A stretch of DNA of 38,311 nucleotides, from positions 1 to 38,311 of the forward strand of contig JAYKXP010000279.1 in assembly GCA_037176845.1 (NCBI GenBank), read 5' to 3'. Below the pieces are notes generated by a model, which saw only the letters and a program-made list of their open reading frames with translations, made no database searches and had not been told where the DNA came from. Every line of letters begins with the position of its first letter. Position 1 is the stretch's first letter. Source of the DNA: Paramarasmius palmivorus. Lineage: Eukaryota > Basidiomycota > Agaricomycetes > Agaricales > Marasmiaceae. Positions 18,331 to 30,002 of this stretch are shown piece after piece. A program made the translations under genes and the position numbers.

Positions 18331-21300
18331 TTAACAGTGCTTTCCCCTCTTCGATATCTGTCTGTGAGATGGTGGTTCGCCCTTGCCTTTCCAGGATAAA
18401 GGCGTGTCCGATTCATCACTGTCCGATTCATTCGCAGACCTTTGTCGTTTGCCCAGCTCAACTCGTTTCTCTGACAAATCCACCACTCCCTCTGATTCCT
18501 CATCCGAGCTTGAATCTGAGTCAGAATCCGAGGGGGAACTATATTCATCTCCGCGCGGTTGTTGAGGCGGCATTCTGAGACCCAGACCCTCCAGCAGGCT
18601 TCGGTATGTGTGATCGTCGGGCCGATCCCGATCGCCATTGACTACATAGAATGGACCCTGCTTAGGGCATTCATGAGCCCAGACGTAGGACTCTGCATGC
18701 GAAGGTCTATAAACAAAGCCATTGCTCAACAACACATCGCCATCCGACCTGAGAGCAGTCTCCACATCCTGCCAAGCATTCGGTACTGACTTGAGTAACT
18801 CTGCTTTCAAAGCTGTCTTGACGTGTGACTGAGTTGGAATCCTGCATTCCTTTGCCTGTCGAAGAAGGGTGGCACACTGCTGGACCATGAAGGAGGAACG
18901 AATGTCGTCAATGGAAACCTTGGCTTGGACTACTAGTTCGTTGGTGGATGGGTCTAGCGTATACCGGTGCACATGCCACCCCGAGCCCTTTAACCAATCC
19001 ATGATTTGTTTGCCGTATTCCCGCGCGGAGGCGTACAGCAGAGCATCCCTTTGGGGTATGGTTTTGGCCGACGTATAGCGTTCTGCCCAGAGGGCGCTCC
19101 CAAAATCCATGATGTTCAAGACGTGCAAGAAATCGAGGATACCGGTAAATGTGAGGAGGTTTGGGATATCGGCGAGCGGTTCGGAGGACAGACACTGTGC
19201 AATATAACCTTCCGATACGATCATGTCGTGCCAAAAACGTACGATGCGAGTGAGTATCTCGCGGTGACAATCGTGAGAAGTATTGGTAAACTCGTCGGAT
19301 CGGTGAACCATGTGCAAAAGCGCCCAACATGTACGGCGCATGGTAGACATGCAATAAAAGTGACCTCCGTAGCACATCGCCGTCTCTGGAGTGACCACAT
19401 AGTGAACAGTCAGTGGGGGCATCACACTAGAGCGGAAAAGGTGAGGGCACAATAAAACAAACATAGCAATCACACTCACATCAGATCACTTTCCCGCAGT
19501 AGAACCAGCGTTACCTCCCAGCCCAGGCTGTTTTCCCCGCTGAACTTTAGCCCTCGAAAAAATTCTAAGGACGCGGCTTCTCTCCAATCATTGGTATCAG
19601 GGGGCGTCAAGATGTACACCAGCTTTGATCCTTTGCCACATCCTATCACTGTGCCGAAACCACATGCATCAACGTGTGCGCGGTGAAATGATTGCGTCGT
19701 TCCGAACAGGCCCCACTTGAGGTCCTCTACGAAAGTCGGTAACGCAGGCGTGTTTGCCTTACGAATGTCGTTGCAATGCTGGTAAGCGACATCGTCAGTT
19801 GACAGTCCATAAGGAATCCAAGTGTTGTTAACTGTTCCCGGGAGTGACAGCACGTTGAGGGGACGAGGATTGGGACGCTGTATTTCTGCGAGGACTCGGG
19901 ATAGAGTAGTCGTGCGATGCACGTAGTCCGCTTCGTCCGAGATGCCACTGAGCGAGAGATCTGACGGAGTAGTAGTGAGTTCTAGGCACTTGAGAGAAAG
20001 GGAAACGCGGATACACACCATGAACCGTACGACGGGATAACGTGTTGCCAAGCGATCGTAGTGTCTGCTCCATCGTGCGACCATCCACTGAGTGAGGTCC
20101 ATTGAAGATGACAAGAGGTTTTTTACCGAATAGAGACTGCAGATCGCCTGCAGCATGTCGCAGTTGATGGAATGGCATGGCCAGTATTTGCTTGTAGGTT
20201 CGTGCTCGTTCTGGTACAGTTGGATTATCATTAGTTGGAGGTAGCCCTGCATCGATGATCCGTGGGCTTAAGCTGTCGCTACAAGTGGCACGGCAGAGAG
20301 TGGCCAACATTTCGAAGTCCAGCACATCTTCCAGCTCATAGCGGTGAGGGGCGTAGACCAGAGAGGCCTTGTCCGGCATAAAGTGGGGGATGAGGTAAGT
20401 TTTTCCTATAAATATCTGCGGAAATGATCAGAGCCAGTTAGGGTCTCACGCGAACAAACACCTACTTCACGATCAGGAGGCTCCTCGGACAAGAGGGGAG
20501 GTCTCTTGATACCCGACTCCGTGTGCGACTCGACGCCCAGGACATCGTCTGTTACCGGTGATGGCTCTGCCTTAGCGTTCCCATCCTGCACCATCTTCTC
20601 TTTGTCGTTCTGGGGCTGGTCGTTCTTCTTTTTCGGCTTCTTCTTCGGCTTCTTCGGTTTTTTCTTCGGCTTCTTCTTCAGCTTCTCCTCCCCGTCAGAT
20701 ACAGCTGCGTGGCTGTCTGGAACCGTCTGTTGGGCATCAGTGCTCTGTTGAGCAGCCTTGGTTTTGCTACGTAAGGCACGACCTGAATCTAAGCAGACTT
20801 ATTAGTAACGGAAGTGCGGACATTGGATCGATTCACCTTCGATGACAGGGTCATTTTGCGTGTCTATCCAATGTAACTCGTCATTCGGGGCTTCAACTTC
20901 CTTCCGTTGGGGCGATTCAGAGGAAGTAGAACTCGTATCTCGTGTGCAGTGGTCCTCGTCTGCATTGTTTGAAGCTGTAGAGAGATCTGATGCAGAAGGA
21001 GTTGCAGGCAGTGGTGCAGACGAATTTTCATCAACGTCCATCTCTACAGGTTGTGACTTTTGGGCCGACTCAGACGAGGTTACAACACTCGAACTCATAT
21101 CTTGTGGTGAGTTGTCTTCGTCTGCATTATTTGAAGCAGTAGAGAGATCTGATGCAGAAGGAGTTGCAGGGAGTGGTGCATCAGCATTGTTCGAAGCAGT
21201 AGAGATAACTGATGCAGGAGTTGCAGGGAGTGGTGCAGACAAATCTTCATCAACGTCCATCTCTACCGGCTGTGACTCGTCATTCGGGGCTTCCTGATCC

Positions 21301-23172
21301 TTCGTTGGGGCAGACAGAGGCGACATTGCAACACTCGAACTCCTATCTTGTGTTGAGTGGTCTTCATCTGCATTGTTTGAAGCTGTGGAGGGACCTGATG
21401 CCGAAGAAGTAGGGAGTGGCGCAGACGAATTTCCATCGACTAGTGCAGGGCCGAACATAGGTTCAACACCATCTATCTTTGTCGGTTTGGAAGCGTTATC
21501 ATCCACAACGCCACTGTCCTCCACAAAAGCTGAGGGGTCTGAACAGGTTGAAGTAGCAGGAGGTTGTGCAGGTGCAGAAGAGTTTGGATCTACGTCCATG
21601 CGTGATATGGGACTGGGAGTGGTGTCTTCAATGACATTTCCATCACCTTGGGAGTGTAATGAACGCGTGGGGTCTAAGGTGGGAGTTGCAGCTGGTTCCG
21701 TCTGAGTGCTCGGATCCCCATTGATGATGTTACCTGCGTCTTCCGATGAACTGGATACTGATGATGTGACACCGGTATGGGATGTGGGTGACGACCCAAC
21801 TCCTTGTCCTTCGGCAGCAATGTTATCCTCTGCTTCATCGTCGATGCGCGGTTCCATGACTATAAAAGCCCCCTTTATATCAGGAAGAACAGCAGGCAGT
21901 GCCTGGTCGTCGGGAAAGGGCGTCGGAGCTCGCAATTGTCTGCAGCGTACGCAAAATTCTTCAAGATCAACCCCAGTTTCTTTCCGGAAAAAGTTCCGAC
22001 TCTGGTGTGACCACCCAGCGACTGGGTGCATTGCGCGATACGCAGTCAAAAAGTCATGGAGTGCGGCTTCAGAAGATTTCTCTTCCAGAGCCATATGAAG
22101 TATTTGCTGCCATAAGGCTTGCTCAACCATGGCCAACTCTGGAGGTCTCTGATTACCCAAGTGGTACCATACCTAAGTACTAGAGTTAAACGGTGTGTCC
22201 AAGGAGGAGATGGTAGACGTACTTTCACAGTTGCAGTCGGCAGCGCCCGATTTTGCATGGCCTGCCCCATGAGTAGTACCAGAGGCGACACAGTGATCGC
22301 GTAATGAAAAGCGTTACGAATCTTGGCTGAGGGAATCTTGCGAGAGGTGTTTGGCAAGTCGGAAAGACCCTGTGAAGAGTAGGATGAGATATCCAGCGTA
22401 TCTGCTGGGGCCAGACTTCAACCGACCTGACTGAGGGAGTAAAGATAGTACGCCGCAGACTCCATGTTCAGGAGCGAAACCTGCAGCTTGATCAACGTCT
22501 CTCGACCATCCATGGTGGTGAGAAGGCGCTGAAAACGCGTTGAGTTGTTCTGGTCCACAGTCTGCGTCACACTGAGCTGCTGGCTCTGTACCGCTTCTTC
22601 AAGTTCTGCAGATCTCGTTGTCAGCTCATGTTGCCAGGAACCAAGCTCCTCTAACCCGCACTGGGAGAACGTGAGGTTAGGCTACGCTGTCGGGGGTTGT
22701 GTGCCACGTACCAAAAGTGCACGTTCTGTCGAGCTCAAGGTGAACCTCGTACGTTCCACTTTCTCCAAAGGCCTAGTAGTTGCTGCACTGGTCGAAGAGA
22801 GAAGTCGGTCAATGAGTATATAGTTGAGCAGTGTCTCCACCGCTTTTCGTCGGCCGCCTGTCTTCCGCTTGATGTCGAAGGCCACGAGAACTGAAAGATT
22901 CCGCTCTGAGGACTTGCCATACGATTTGGACACATCCGTGAAAAAGGTTCGAGCAGAAGTCTGGTCGGAGGATGGTAGAGGGATAGTAGAGTTGGTGATC
23001 AGTATGCTCATTAGGAAACGTGGACACACACCTTGAACTCAGAAGGCAGTTTTGATAGCAATCCTTCGACATCCTCACCAGTATAGTCTGACGCGGTCCA
23101 AGGCAGGAGGTGGACATCCGTCCATTCTTTGGGTGCCAGAAGTGCTAGCGTAGATGTGGCCTGGGGAGGCAT
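18331..23172 (-). CDS. Very large JmjC-domain protein (about 1465 aa)
   Basis: Nine minus-strand exons (23172-23032, 22960-22712, 22660-22427, 22369-22223, 22172-20837, 20782-20466, 20415-20019, 19960-19480, 19426-18331) join in frame with introns of 50-71 nt. Residues 1 to about 380 are helical and unrecognised. About 380-700 is acidic, Ser/Pro-rich and repeats MDVDENSSAPLPATPS-type units. Near 740 lies a Lys-Pro run (KKKPKKKPKKPKKK), a likely nuclear signal. The JmjC fold covers about 810-1150: KWGLFGTTQSFHRAHVDACG gives the H-x-D pair (about 1036/1038), KGSKLVYIL follows, then MPPLTVHYVVTPE supplies the distal His (about 1109) and GGHFYCMSTMR completes it. The tail is acidic. A complete metal triad suggests an active Fe(II)/2-oxoglutarate oxygenase, perhaps acting on chromatin. 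Hairpins lie 15-55 bp before the ATG. The exon 7/8 acceptor has an alternative. Confidence 0.75.
20960..21430 (-). repeat. Imperfect repeats inside the JmjC gene
   Basis: Units containing gcattgtttgaagctgtaga or close variants, followed by gatgca-aagga-gttgcagg and then catcaacgtccatctcta, recur about four times (near 20963, 21124, 21186 and 21371). They encode the ASDLSTASNNADED and MDVDENSSAPLPATPS segments. Frame is kept in all copies. Confidence 0.8.
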
Positions 23173-23186
23173 TCCGTGCTACTACT

Positions 23187-23683
23187 GAACACCTGAGTTC
23201 TAGTAGATACTGACGCCAAAGTCAGTGTTCAGGAGAGATGAGACGTGTCCAAGAGTATGAGACTGTTTCGGGGACAGAGTAGATGAAAGTGGGATCAAAC
23301 ACGGTTTAACCCTAGCACTAATCTACTAGGGTTGAGTCACATGGTCTGCTCTTGACCGTCGGAGGCATTTTCTATGTCGGGAAATTGTGTAACGCACAGA
23401 TGATTTTGGTTCCGTGAATAAAATGGGATAGTCCACAGCAAAATTAAGTAGATTGACGCCAGTGTTGGTCTCATCGTCCACAACGGTGGAGGACAAAGAA
23501 GTTTGCATGGATCATGTGCCAATCTTGAGGGTTAGCCATTACATACACAACATAAAGCTTCGTCTCTTACTTTCACGTTCAAGCTTCTTGTGTCCATGGT
23601 GAGCAACCATTAGTCACTTTCGAATTTGCGACTCTGGCGTCGTACTTTTTCTTGCTGTAACAAGTAACGCGACTCTGGTGTCG
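23187..23683. repeat. Hairpin module B between two divergent genes
   Basis: Left hairpins: GAAC-ACCTGA-GTTC (23187-23200, extended by a bulged CTACT/AGTAG stem) and ACTGAC-GCCAAA-GTCAGT (23209-23226). Centre: AACCCTAG, 10 nt, CTAGGGTT (23308-23333). Right hairpins with inverted loop: CGAC-TCTGGC-GTCG (23629-23642) and CGAC-TCTGGT-GTCG (23670-23683, with a further ACAAG/CTTGT outer pairing). The module fills the roughly 700-bp gap between the JmjC gene on the minus strand and the 678-aa gene on the plus strand; no protein gene is seen inside it. Confidence 0.8.
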
Positions 23684-23868
23684 TCTTGTGCTTGCCCCCT
23701 TGAAAAGTCGTTAATTAATCTACTTTGCATTTTCAAGGATTCTACCTCACGTCCGTCAAGCTCTGTGGGTGATCAGCGTATCGAATCGTATCTCGTTGAT
23801 CTGAATAAATTCAATCTAGAGTGATTCATCAGTTTCCGCCGTCAACCGACTAGGAGATGTACAATTAG

Positions 23869-26067
23869 ATGAGAATGGTGTGTCACAATCTTTCTGTGAT
23901 TGAAAATACTGAAAAACCGTTGCACCGCAGTCAAAGTAAAACCGTGGCAAGGGCTCATCGGAGCTTTCTTAGGTCCAACCAGTGAAATATTTCTAACGTC
24001 CCCGAACACGACGGTTCTGTATGAACCACCACTCTCTATACGGATTGTTCGCCGTCGGAAGGACTACCGTTTCGCTCAAGACGATCCCCTTCTTTGGCCC
24101 CAACGCTTCTTTGAAGACCGCTGCCACTACTCAGTTATTCGACGACCACCAGAAGATCCCTCGGACCCACTCTGTGATTGGTGGGAGGACCCGAACGACG
24201 TGCCTTTCAATGCGGAAGAGGGTGTCCTCACAGGTGTTGGCAAGCTGCATAATCCTTATGTCCTCAGACATCTGAACGATATTGAAGATATCAACAAGCG
24301 TTTCGACACTCACGCCGCCAGCGCATCAAACTCAAAACCGAACAAATACGCTGCGGTGCTGAAATACCATCTCAACAGAAGCTATCGAGTGCTCACCGAT
24401 CTTGCTCACACCTGCCACGAAGCACGCTGTGTGTACTCCTTCATGCAACGATGCTATATTGAATTAGTGGCCGCATTGGATTGGGTGGAGGTATATCAAC
24501 CACGCATGGAAGGACGATTGCCAAGCTGGGATGGTCACGCAGATGCGAAGAAGTTGATGGGCGCTTTTGTGGTCGACGAAAAGTCCGCCACTCATTTGTT
24601 CAATGCGGGAATTCCGGTGTGGGTGGTTCGTGATCGTCGATATCACAGTTCCACCCTTATCATGAAGGATGCTGCGGTGACCACACCCTCTGGGTACGCG
24701 TCGTTCGAGCCCATGGACGGCGAAGAACCGGTATACGTAGGTGCGGATGTTATGGAGAAGATAAAGGCCCTGGAGAAATACACAAGTCGAGGGATCCAGT
24801 GGGGAGATCCGTTCAAGTCGGCTCAGCTTACCACAGGTCTTGTGGCAACACTCCTGCCGCAGAAAAGGCGAGGTAAGTGAATATTCATCTCCTCCATTAC
24901 TTTGGGTTTACCTCAGATACTACCACCAGGCGATCACACTACTCAAGCACCACCTAAGCGCAAGAAGGATACTCGTGGACAGGACCCGGTGCGGAGACCC
25001 AAAATGGCGGAAGCTGTGAATGGTAGGCTTGAGCACAATACCGTTTGGAGTGTTAGCATTGACGCCCTTACCTATAAGATCCTGCGGATGGTTCCACATC
25101 TGCATTGGGCCAAGGGATAAGGAGCAACAGGGACAAGTTCGAGGTCTTTGTATCGGACTTTGCACCTCCCACTCCTGATGCATGGGCTGCCGGCCTTTCC
25201 AAGGTCAACAGAAATCAACCTCGACGACAAGCTGTGGCCGGGTACGTTCTCCCCGAGATGGGTTTGTTCCTCAATGTCCCGGCTACAAAGCGGAATAAAT
25301 ATCTAGCCAGCTGGCTCAAGTACCGCAGTGCACTTATCTTTCGCGCGAACGATGCCTCACAGCCGCCACCCTTGTGGAGGGCTCAACTTTGGAGAACACT
25401 TCTTGCACTGGAAATCACTGGAAATGCTGCACTAGACACGCACACCGATGGGATTACGCACGAGGAGGGAGAGATTTCGGAGTCTGCTAAAACCACAACC
25501 CAAAAGCAGCGAGATATCGTGCAGGAGGCTTTGGGAATGTGCATTCGTCGATCCGGTGTGACCATCAACGAGTCTGTCGTCACTCGCAGCGATATCCAAT
25601 TCGAATGGAGAGGCAAGCAGAGATGGATGTCTCAGTTGGAAGATCCACAACTCGTCAGGGATATTTTGTGCGAGCTGGCCCAGCTGAGTTTCAGGTTCGA
25701 GCTTCTATCACTTGATCGTGCCAGATGTGCTTCTCGAGGTGACTGCAAGGATCATGAACTGGATCGAGCTTTGAGCGAGGAGAAAGTGCAGAAATGCTTC
25801 ACGGCCGACAACCAAGACGGTTGCACGCGGGGACTGGCGGCTGTGAACATACGTGACCGTGGGCCCTATCTCTTGAACCTCCAACAAGTTATGCGGGAGT
25901 GGAAAGGTGCTGCAAATCAAACGTGGTTGGCCGTACCACCACGTTCTCTCGAGCTCTATACCGATGGAGAGCTTGAGCGGCTGGAGAGACATATTGCAAT
26001 TTTTTATACTCAGGTCTTTTATGATGAATACGGACGTGCATGTACTCTCCCCCATCGTCCTTCCTGA
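23869..26067 (+). CDS. Uncharacterised Agaricomycete-type protein (about 678 aa)
   Basis: The large exon is open from about 23900 to 24872. It joins 24930-25022 and 25079-26067 through introns of 57 and 56 nt. A start at 23869 with a first intron 23882-23930 gives MRMVFKVKPWQGLIGAF in frame, but that donor is weak, so the 5' end is uncertain. Visible features are VLYEPPLSIRIVRRRKDYRF near the N-terminus, the segment EARCVYSFMQRCYIELVAAL, a basic linker (APPKRKKDTRGQDPVRRPK) that may be a nuclear signal, MGLFLNVPATKRNKYLASWL, and the C-terminal FYTQVFYDEYGRACTLP. I recall similar uncharacterised proteins from mushroom genomes, often in many copies, but know no function. It is divergent from the JmjC gene across module B. 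Confidence 0.75.
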
Positions 26068-26218
26068 TTGCTTCCAGGTTTGCAGTGATGTCTACAGCAT
26101 TTTTTCATGGCCAATACCACAATATGTTTGAGATACCATACAATGTATTCGTTCTTGTAAGCGCATGTATTGTTTAGGGGCTCTTGGTCTTGTATTTACG
26201 GCGTTATTTACAATGATA

Positions 26219-26976
26219 CTAGTCGTCTTCGGTGCTTTCCACTAACAGGTCCTGCAGTTCGTAGACGCTTTCCACAGCAACGTTCGCCATTTCGATTGCC
26301 CGGAGGAGGAGGTCTGCAGTCCGGCCCAGGATTGCGTCTGGTGTTTCTGAAGAGTTTTTACCCCGTTTCTTCTGAGGTCCTAAACAATCCGGAGATCTGC
26401 TCCTGTTCCGCTTTTTGCCTGCTGCAGAAGTGGGTGCTGTGTTGGGGCAGCTTCCCTGTGGTTCGTCGTCGTCGGTGATATCAATTACGACGCCGTTAAA
26501 CTGCTCCTTCAGCCACGCTGTTATGCCGGACGACGTCGCAAATGTGTCGCGCAAGGATTCATTGAATGTAACGATCATCGTTCCGAACGTCGATCGGTAG
26601 GTCACTTCCTGTTTCTCCGTTCGATCGGAGGGAAGTACAAACTGGACATCGGTGAGAAGAGGCAAAAATGACGAAGGCGGAAGACGCATGGCAGTATGAG
26701 TGCTCACATGGATGTCTATCTTCAAGGAGGAGATTCTCTCTGTCGGCAAGCCACTTGCATTTGCAACCTTGGCGAGGAAGTTGTTGCAGCATTGCGGTCC
26801 ACTGCGCAGGAAATCATGCAAAGCTTGACGAAAATTGCTCTTCAGAGACTCGGAGAGAGCTTCGACACCGGAAGTTGCGGTTATCTTCACGATAGCCATA
26901 ATCATTTCAGCTTGAGGAGCAGGTTAGAATAGAGGTTGCAGAAAAGCGAGGAAATTTTACCTCTGGTATGGGACAT
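26219..26976 (-). CDS. Hypothetical basic-tailed protein (235 aa), divergent from integrase gene
   Basis: Minus-strand exons 26976-26961 and 26910-26219 join at phase 1 across a 50-nt intron and start MSHTRAEMIMAIVKIT. The N-terminal two thirds is a mixed alpha/beta-like globular region (LKIDIHVSTHTAMRLPPSSF, EVTYRSTFGTMIVTFNESL). A basic segment follows (GKKRNRSRSPDCLGPQKKRG), a likely nuclear localisation signal, and then a short helical C-terminus (LLRAIEMANVAVESVYEL). No known family is recognised. The ATG lies 139 bp from the start of the divergent integrase-core gene, and a TATA-like ttatatag sits between them. Shared regulation or co-mobility with that gene is possible but not shown. 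Confidence 0.65.
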
Positions 26977-27115
26977 TGTGGATGTATACAGAATAAAAAA
27001 CGGGAGGATGGCATCATGGGAGCTATCGATCCGGGCGGTTATATAGTTACACCGATCCGATCTCCAGAGAAAAAGGGGGCGATTTTTGTCTATCTTGTTT
27101 CGAGTCCTGACCTCC

Positions 27116-28926
27116 ATGGCTGATCCCTTCAACGTCGTCAACAACTTGCGAGAGGCATATTATGGCCTCGAGCGCCGAGTGCTCCGCGCTCACTATACTA
27201 TGGCCGGCGATTCACATCAAATAGAGGGGGAGAAAGCACATGCATTGGCCTTTCTTTCAGCGGTGCAGGCAGTGAGTTATATCCAAAATCGTTCGTAACT
27301 GTGTCATTGAAACTACCCGTATCGTCAGAATGAGCACCGTTTCTCCTTAGAGGAGTTCGCATGCATCAGCAACAACATACAGGCCATGATGAATGTGCTT
27401 GACCAGACTGCCAATAGATTGGGCGATCAACCTGACTCTGATACCATCCCGGTGGTCCACCATGTCAAAACAGGCAGGCGCGGAAGACCGAAAGTGGAGA
27501 TCGATAAAGGAGTGCTTGGGGAGGCTCTAATCCTTCGCGGGGGTCCAGGGTCTCTAGCTTTGCCTTTTGGTTGTTCTAGCCGAACCATCCGGCGCCGTGC
27601 TATTGAGTACGAGCTGGTGGAGCCAGGACATCCGGTTTGCACTACAGAGAGACATGCTGATGGCTCAATTACTCGCACCTACACCTCTAGCACTCCTGCA
27701 GTCTCGAATATAACAGACCAGGAGCTGGATGGGATGTTATTTACCATCCTTCGGTCATTCCAGAACTTTGGGCTACGTATGCTTCGAGGGCGATTATTAG
27801 CCGATGGACATCGTGTACCTCGAGAGCGCATCAAGGCCTCGTTTCTCCGCGTTAACGGTGCTCCCAATCCATTCGGTCATCGTGATCTTCATCGGCAGAA
27901 ATACAACGTAGCTGGTGCCAACTCGCTTTGGCATCATGATGGGCAGCATGGTGAGTAGAACCGATTTCCTTGGTGAATCAAGAGGACAGACTCACGCGAA
28001 ATTAGGTCTCATTCGATGGAAGATTGTCATCCACTGTTTTATTGATGGTAAGAGTCGCATGGTGACCGCCATCCGAGTCAGCAATAACAACCGTGCATCC
28101 ACCGTCGAGGAGCTTTTTCATGAAGGTACTGCTCTACACGGCTGCCCTCGTCGTGTCCGAGGAGATCATGGGACGGAGAACCTTCGCGTCGCGGAGTGGA
28201 TGGAGGAGACTTTTGGTATTGGCTCATATATCTGGGGAAGGTGAGAACGTTTTCATCGTCTAGGAACGGTCTGCCTCAACATTTCACAGGTCCGTGCACA
28301 ACACCAGAATCGAACGTCTGTGGTACGATGTCACTCATAACTTTGGCAAGAAATGGAAAGACTTTTTTCAAAAGTTGGAGGTATACGAGTCCCTGGACCA
28401 CAACAGCAGCGGCCATCTCTGGCTGCTACATCACCTGTTCCACTTCTACATTGATTTGGATGCACAAGAGTGGGCATCCGCTTGGAATCACCATCCTCTC
28501 ACGCGTCGAAACGAACCAAATCGTAGTCCAAGGGATCTATTCCTATTCAGTCATATTCAAGATGGCCCACGGGGTGTCGTTTTGCGACCAGTGCCTCCTG
28601 AAGAAGAAGTGGCAGAGCCTGCGCTATATGGGATAGATTGGGAAGCTCTCGAAGACTCGCGCATCCAAGATCACTTTTTTCAGAGGCTGGAACAGGAGGA
28701 AGTCTATGTAATGGTAGAAGACCCGACGGTGCCTTCCAATCTCAACCACGTCCCTGTGGAACCCCCAAACTGTCCTTTTACTGAGGAACAGATCCAATAC
28801 CTTGACGGTGTTTTGCGTGAGGAGTTCCACCACACGGATCGCAGGGACATGGAGATTTGCAGAATGATATGGAGACGGGCCTTTGAGATCTGTACTCAAT
28901 TTGTGCAGGATGCAGGCAGAGAGTGA
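27116..28926 (+). CDS. Integrase-core (DDE, rve-like) domain protein, apparently intact
   Basis: Exons 27116-27271, 27329-27950, 28006-28240 and 28290-28926 (introns 57, 55 and 49 nt) join in frame to 549 aa without stops. Residues 1 to about 90 are helical. About 95-150 is an arginine-rich, HTH-like stretch (GRRGRPKVEIDKG, then FGCSSRTIRRRAIEYEL). The catalytic core gives D256 (SLWHHDGQHG, cut by an intron), D313 (RVRGDHGTEN) and E346 (SVHNTRIERLWYDV), a complete DDE triad. LIRWKIVIHCFIDGKSRMV and EWASAWNHHPLTRR are typical of the fungal/animal integrase-core group related to retrotransposon integrases. Such genes may be transposases or domesticated genes. No terminal repeats could be assigned. 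All three splice points lie inside conserved motifs, which supports them. Confidence 0.85.
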
Positions 28927-29146
28927 GGAAAGGGTGGCATGACCGCAATCTGGCGGACCTAGAGTAGTGGAGATTTGTCGTATGTATGATAACGGGTCGA
29001 GTGAGAAGCTGAATGTTTCAGGCGGTTATGTGTTCAGAGAAGGTTAATTGGAAACATCTAATGAAAGCAATACACCGAGGGAACTTTAACAGGATGCCCC
29101 TCCGCCGTGACGTCATGTTCCACTGGAATCTTCTCTTGCCAGTGTT

Positions 29147-29768
29147 TCAGGCTGAAACGAGGCCTTTGAGGCGATTAATTTCATCCTTTAGGTACCCGAC
29201 CTCTTTCTCATGCTTGTCGGCCAGGTTGACATGTTGTTCGGCAAGGTCGGAGAGCTGAGACTTCAGCTGCGTGATCGTTTCCTCGCTCCTGATGAGCTGC
29301 ACTCGGAGGCTTATAATGATGACAGTTTCATCGGTCAGCAGCGGCATTTGGGGTTCCCTATTCAGTACGGTGGTGGTAAACAGAAAGCTTAGGGCATGGT
29401 AGGAAGGCTGTAACTCACTGAGGCACCAACATTCCTTCGACGCGTCTCTCTTTGAGAGCGTCGCCTGTTTCGCGACGTTTTTTCACGCCAGAACGAGCGC
29501 CTCAAGGATCGAGTCAGGGGATTGGATAGGTACAAATGCGAACTGTTCACTTCACCTCGGTCATATTTGCCATCTATCTCAGACTCAAGAAGATCTTGAG
29601 GGTCAAATCTGTGCGGCTCATTAGAGGTAGTAACGCTGGGAGAAGACGAAATACAAACGCATTGTTGAGGTCTCTCTTGACATAGGAAAACCGTTGTGCA
29701 CAACTACGCCGAGGTCGTTTCGGAGGGGTGTTCTCAACGTCGGCTTGAGATTGTCGTTTGTCCTTCAT
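29147..29768 (-). CDS. Small basic/coiled-coil protein (149 aa, hypothetical)
   Basis: Minus-strand exons 29768-29692, 29635-29556, 29500-29419 and 29357-29147 join in frame (introns 56, 55 and 61 nt). The N-terminal part is strongly basic (MKDKRQSQADVENTPPKRPR, then VKKRRETGDALKERR), which suggests nuclear targeting or nucleic-acid contact. Residues about 90-149 form a regular coiled coil (VQLIRSEETITQLKSQLSDL, then LKDEINRLKGLVSA). No family is recognised. The first donor (gttttc) is weak, but phases match at all three joins. It is divergent from the F-box gene at 30003, with 234 bp between their starts. Confidence 0.6.
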
Positions 29769-30002
29769 ATCGGGAGGTTGGGAAGGATGGTAATGGCAGG
29801 TTGAAGAGAACGGATAGCCGGAAAGCGAAGATACCGAGGCGAAAAATAAAAATCAAATAGGTATCTCTCCAGCTTACACTGCATCCACCACTGGCCCTGC
29901 ACCAGCCTGCACCCCGGAAACCCTGACGAAGATGCAGAACCGTGGTGAGTAGCAAGCTAAACACCCGAAATAATTATTGAGTATTCCGGTGTAGCGTTTA
30001 CT

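Noticed and set aside
18869..19455. Plus-strand open frames opposite the JmjC C-terminal exon
   Set aside because: The minus frame carries JmjC motifs and a long acidic tail, so the opposite frames are shadows.
20842..22098. Plus-strand open frames opposite the JmjC exon
   Set aside because: They mirror the acidic repeat region of the minus-strand gene. They lack splice partners and recognisable domains.
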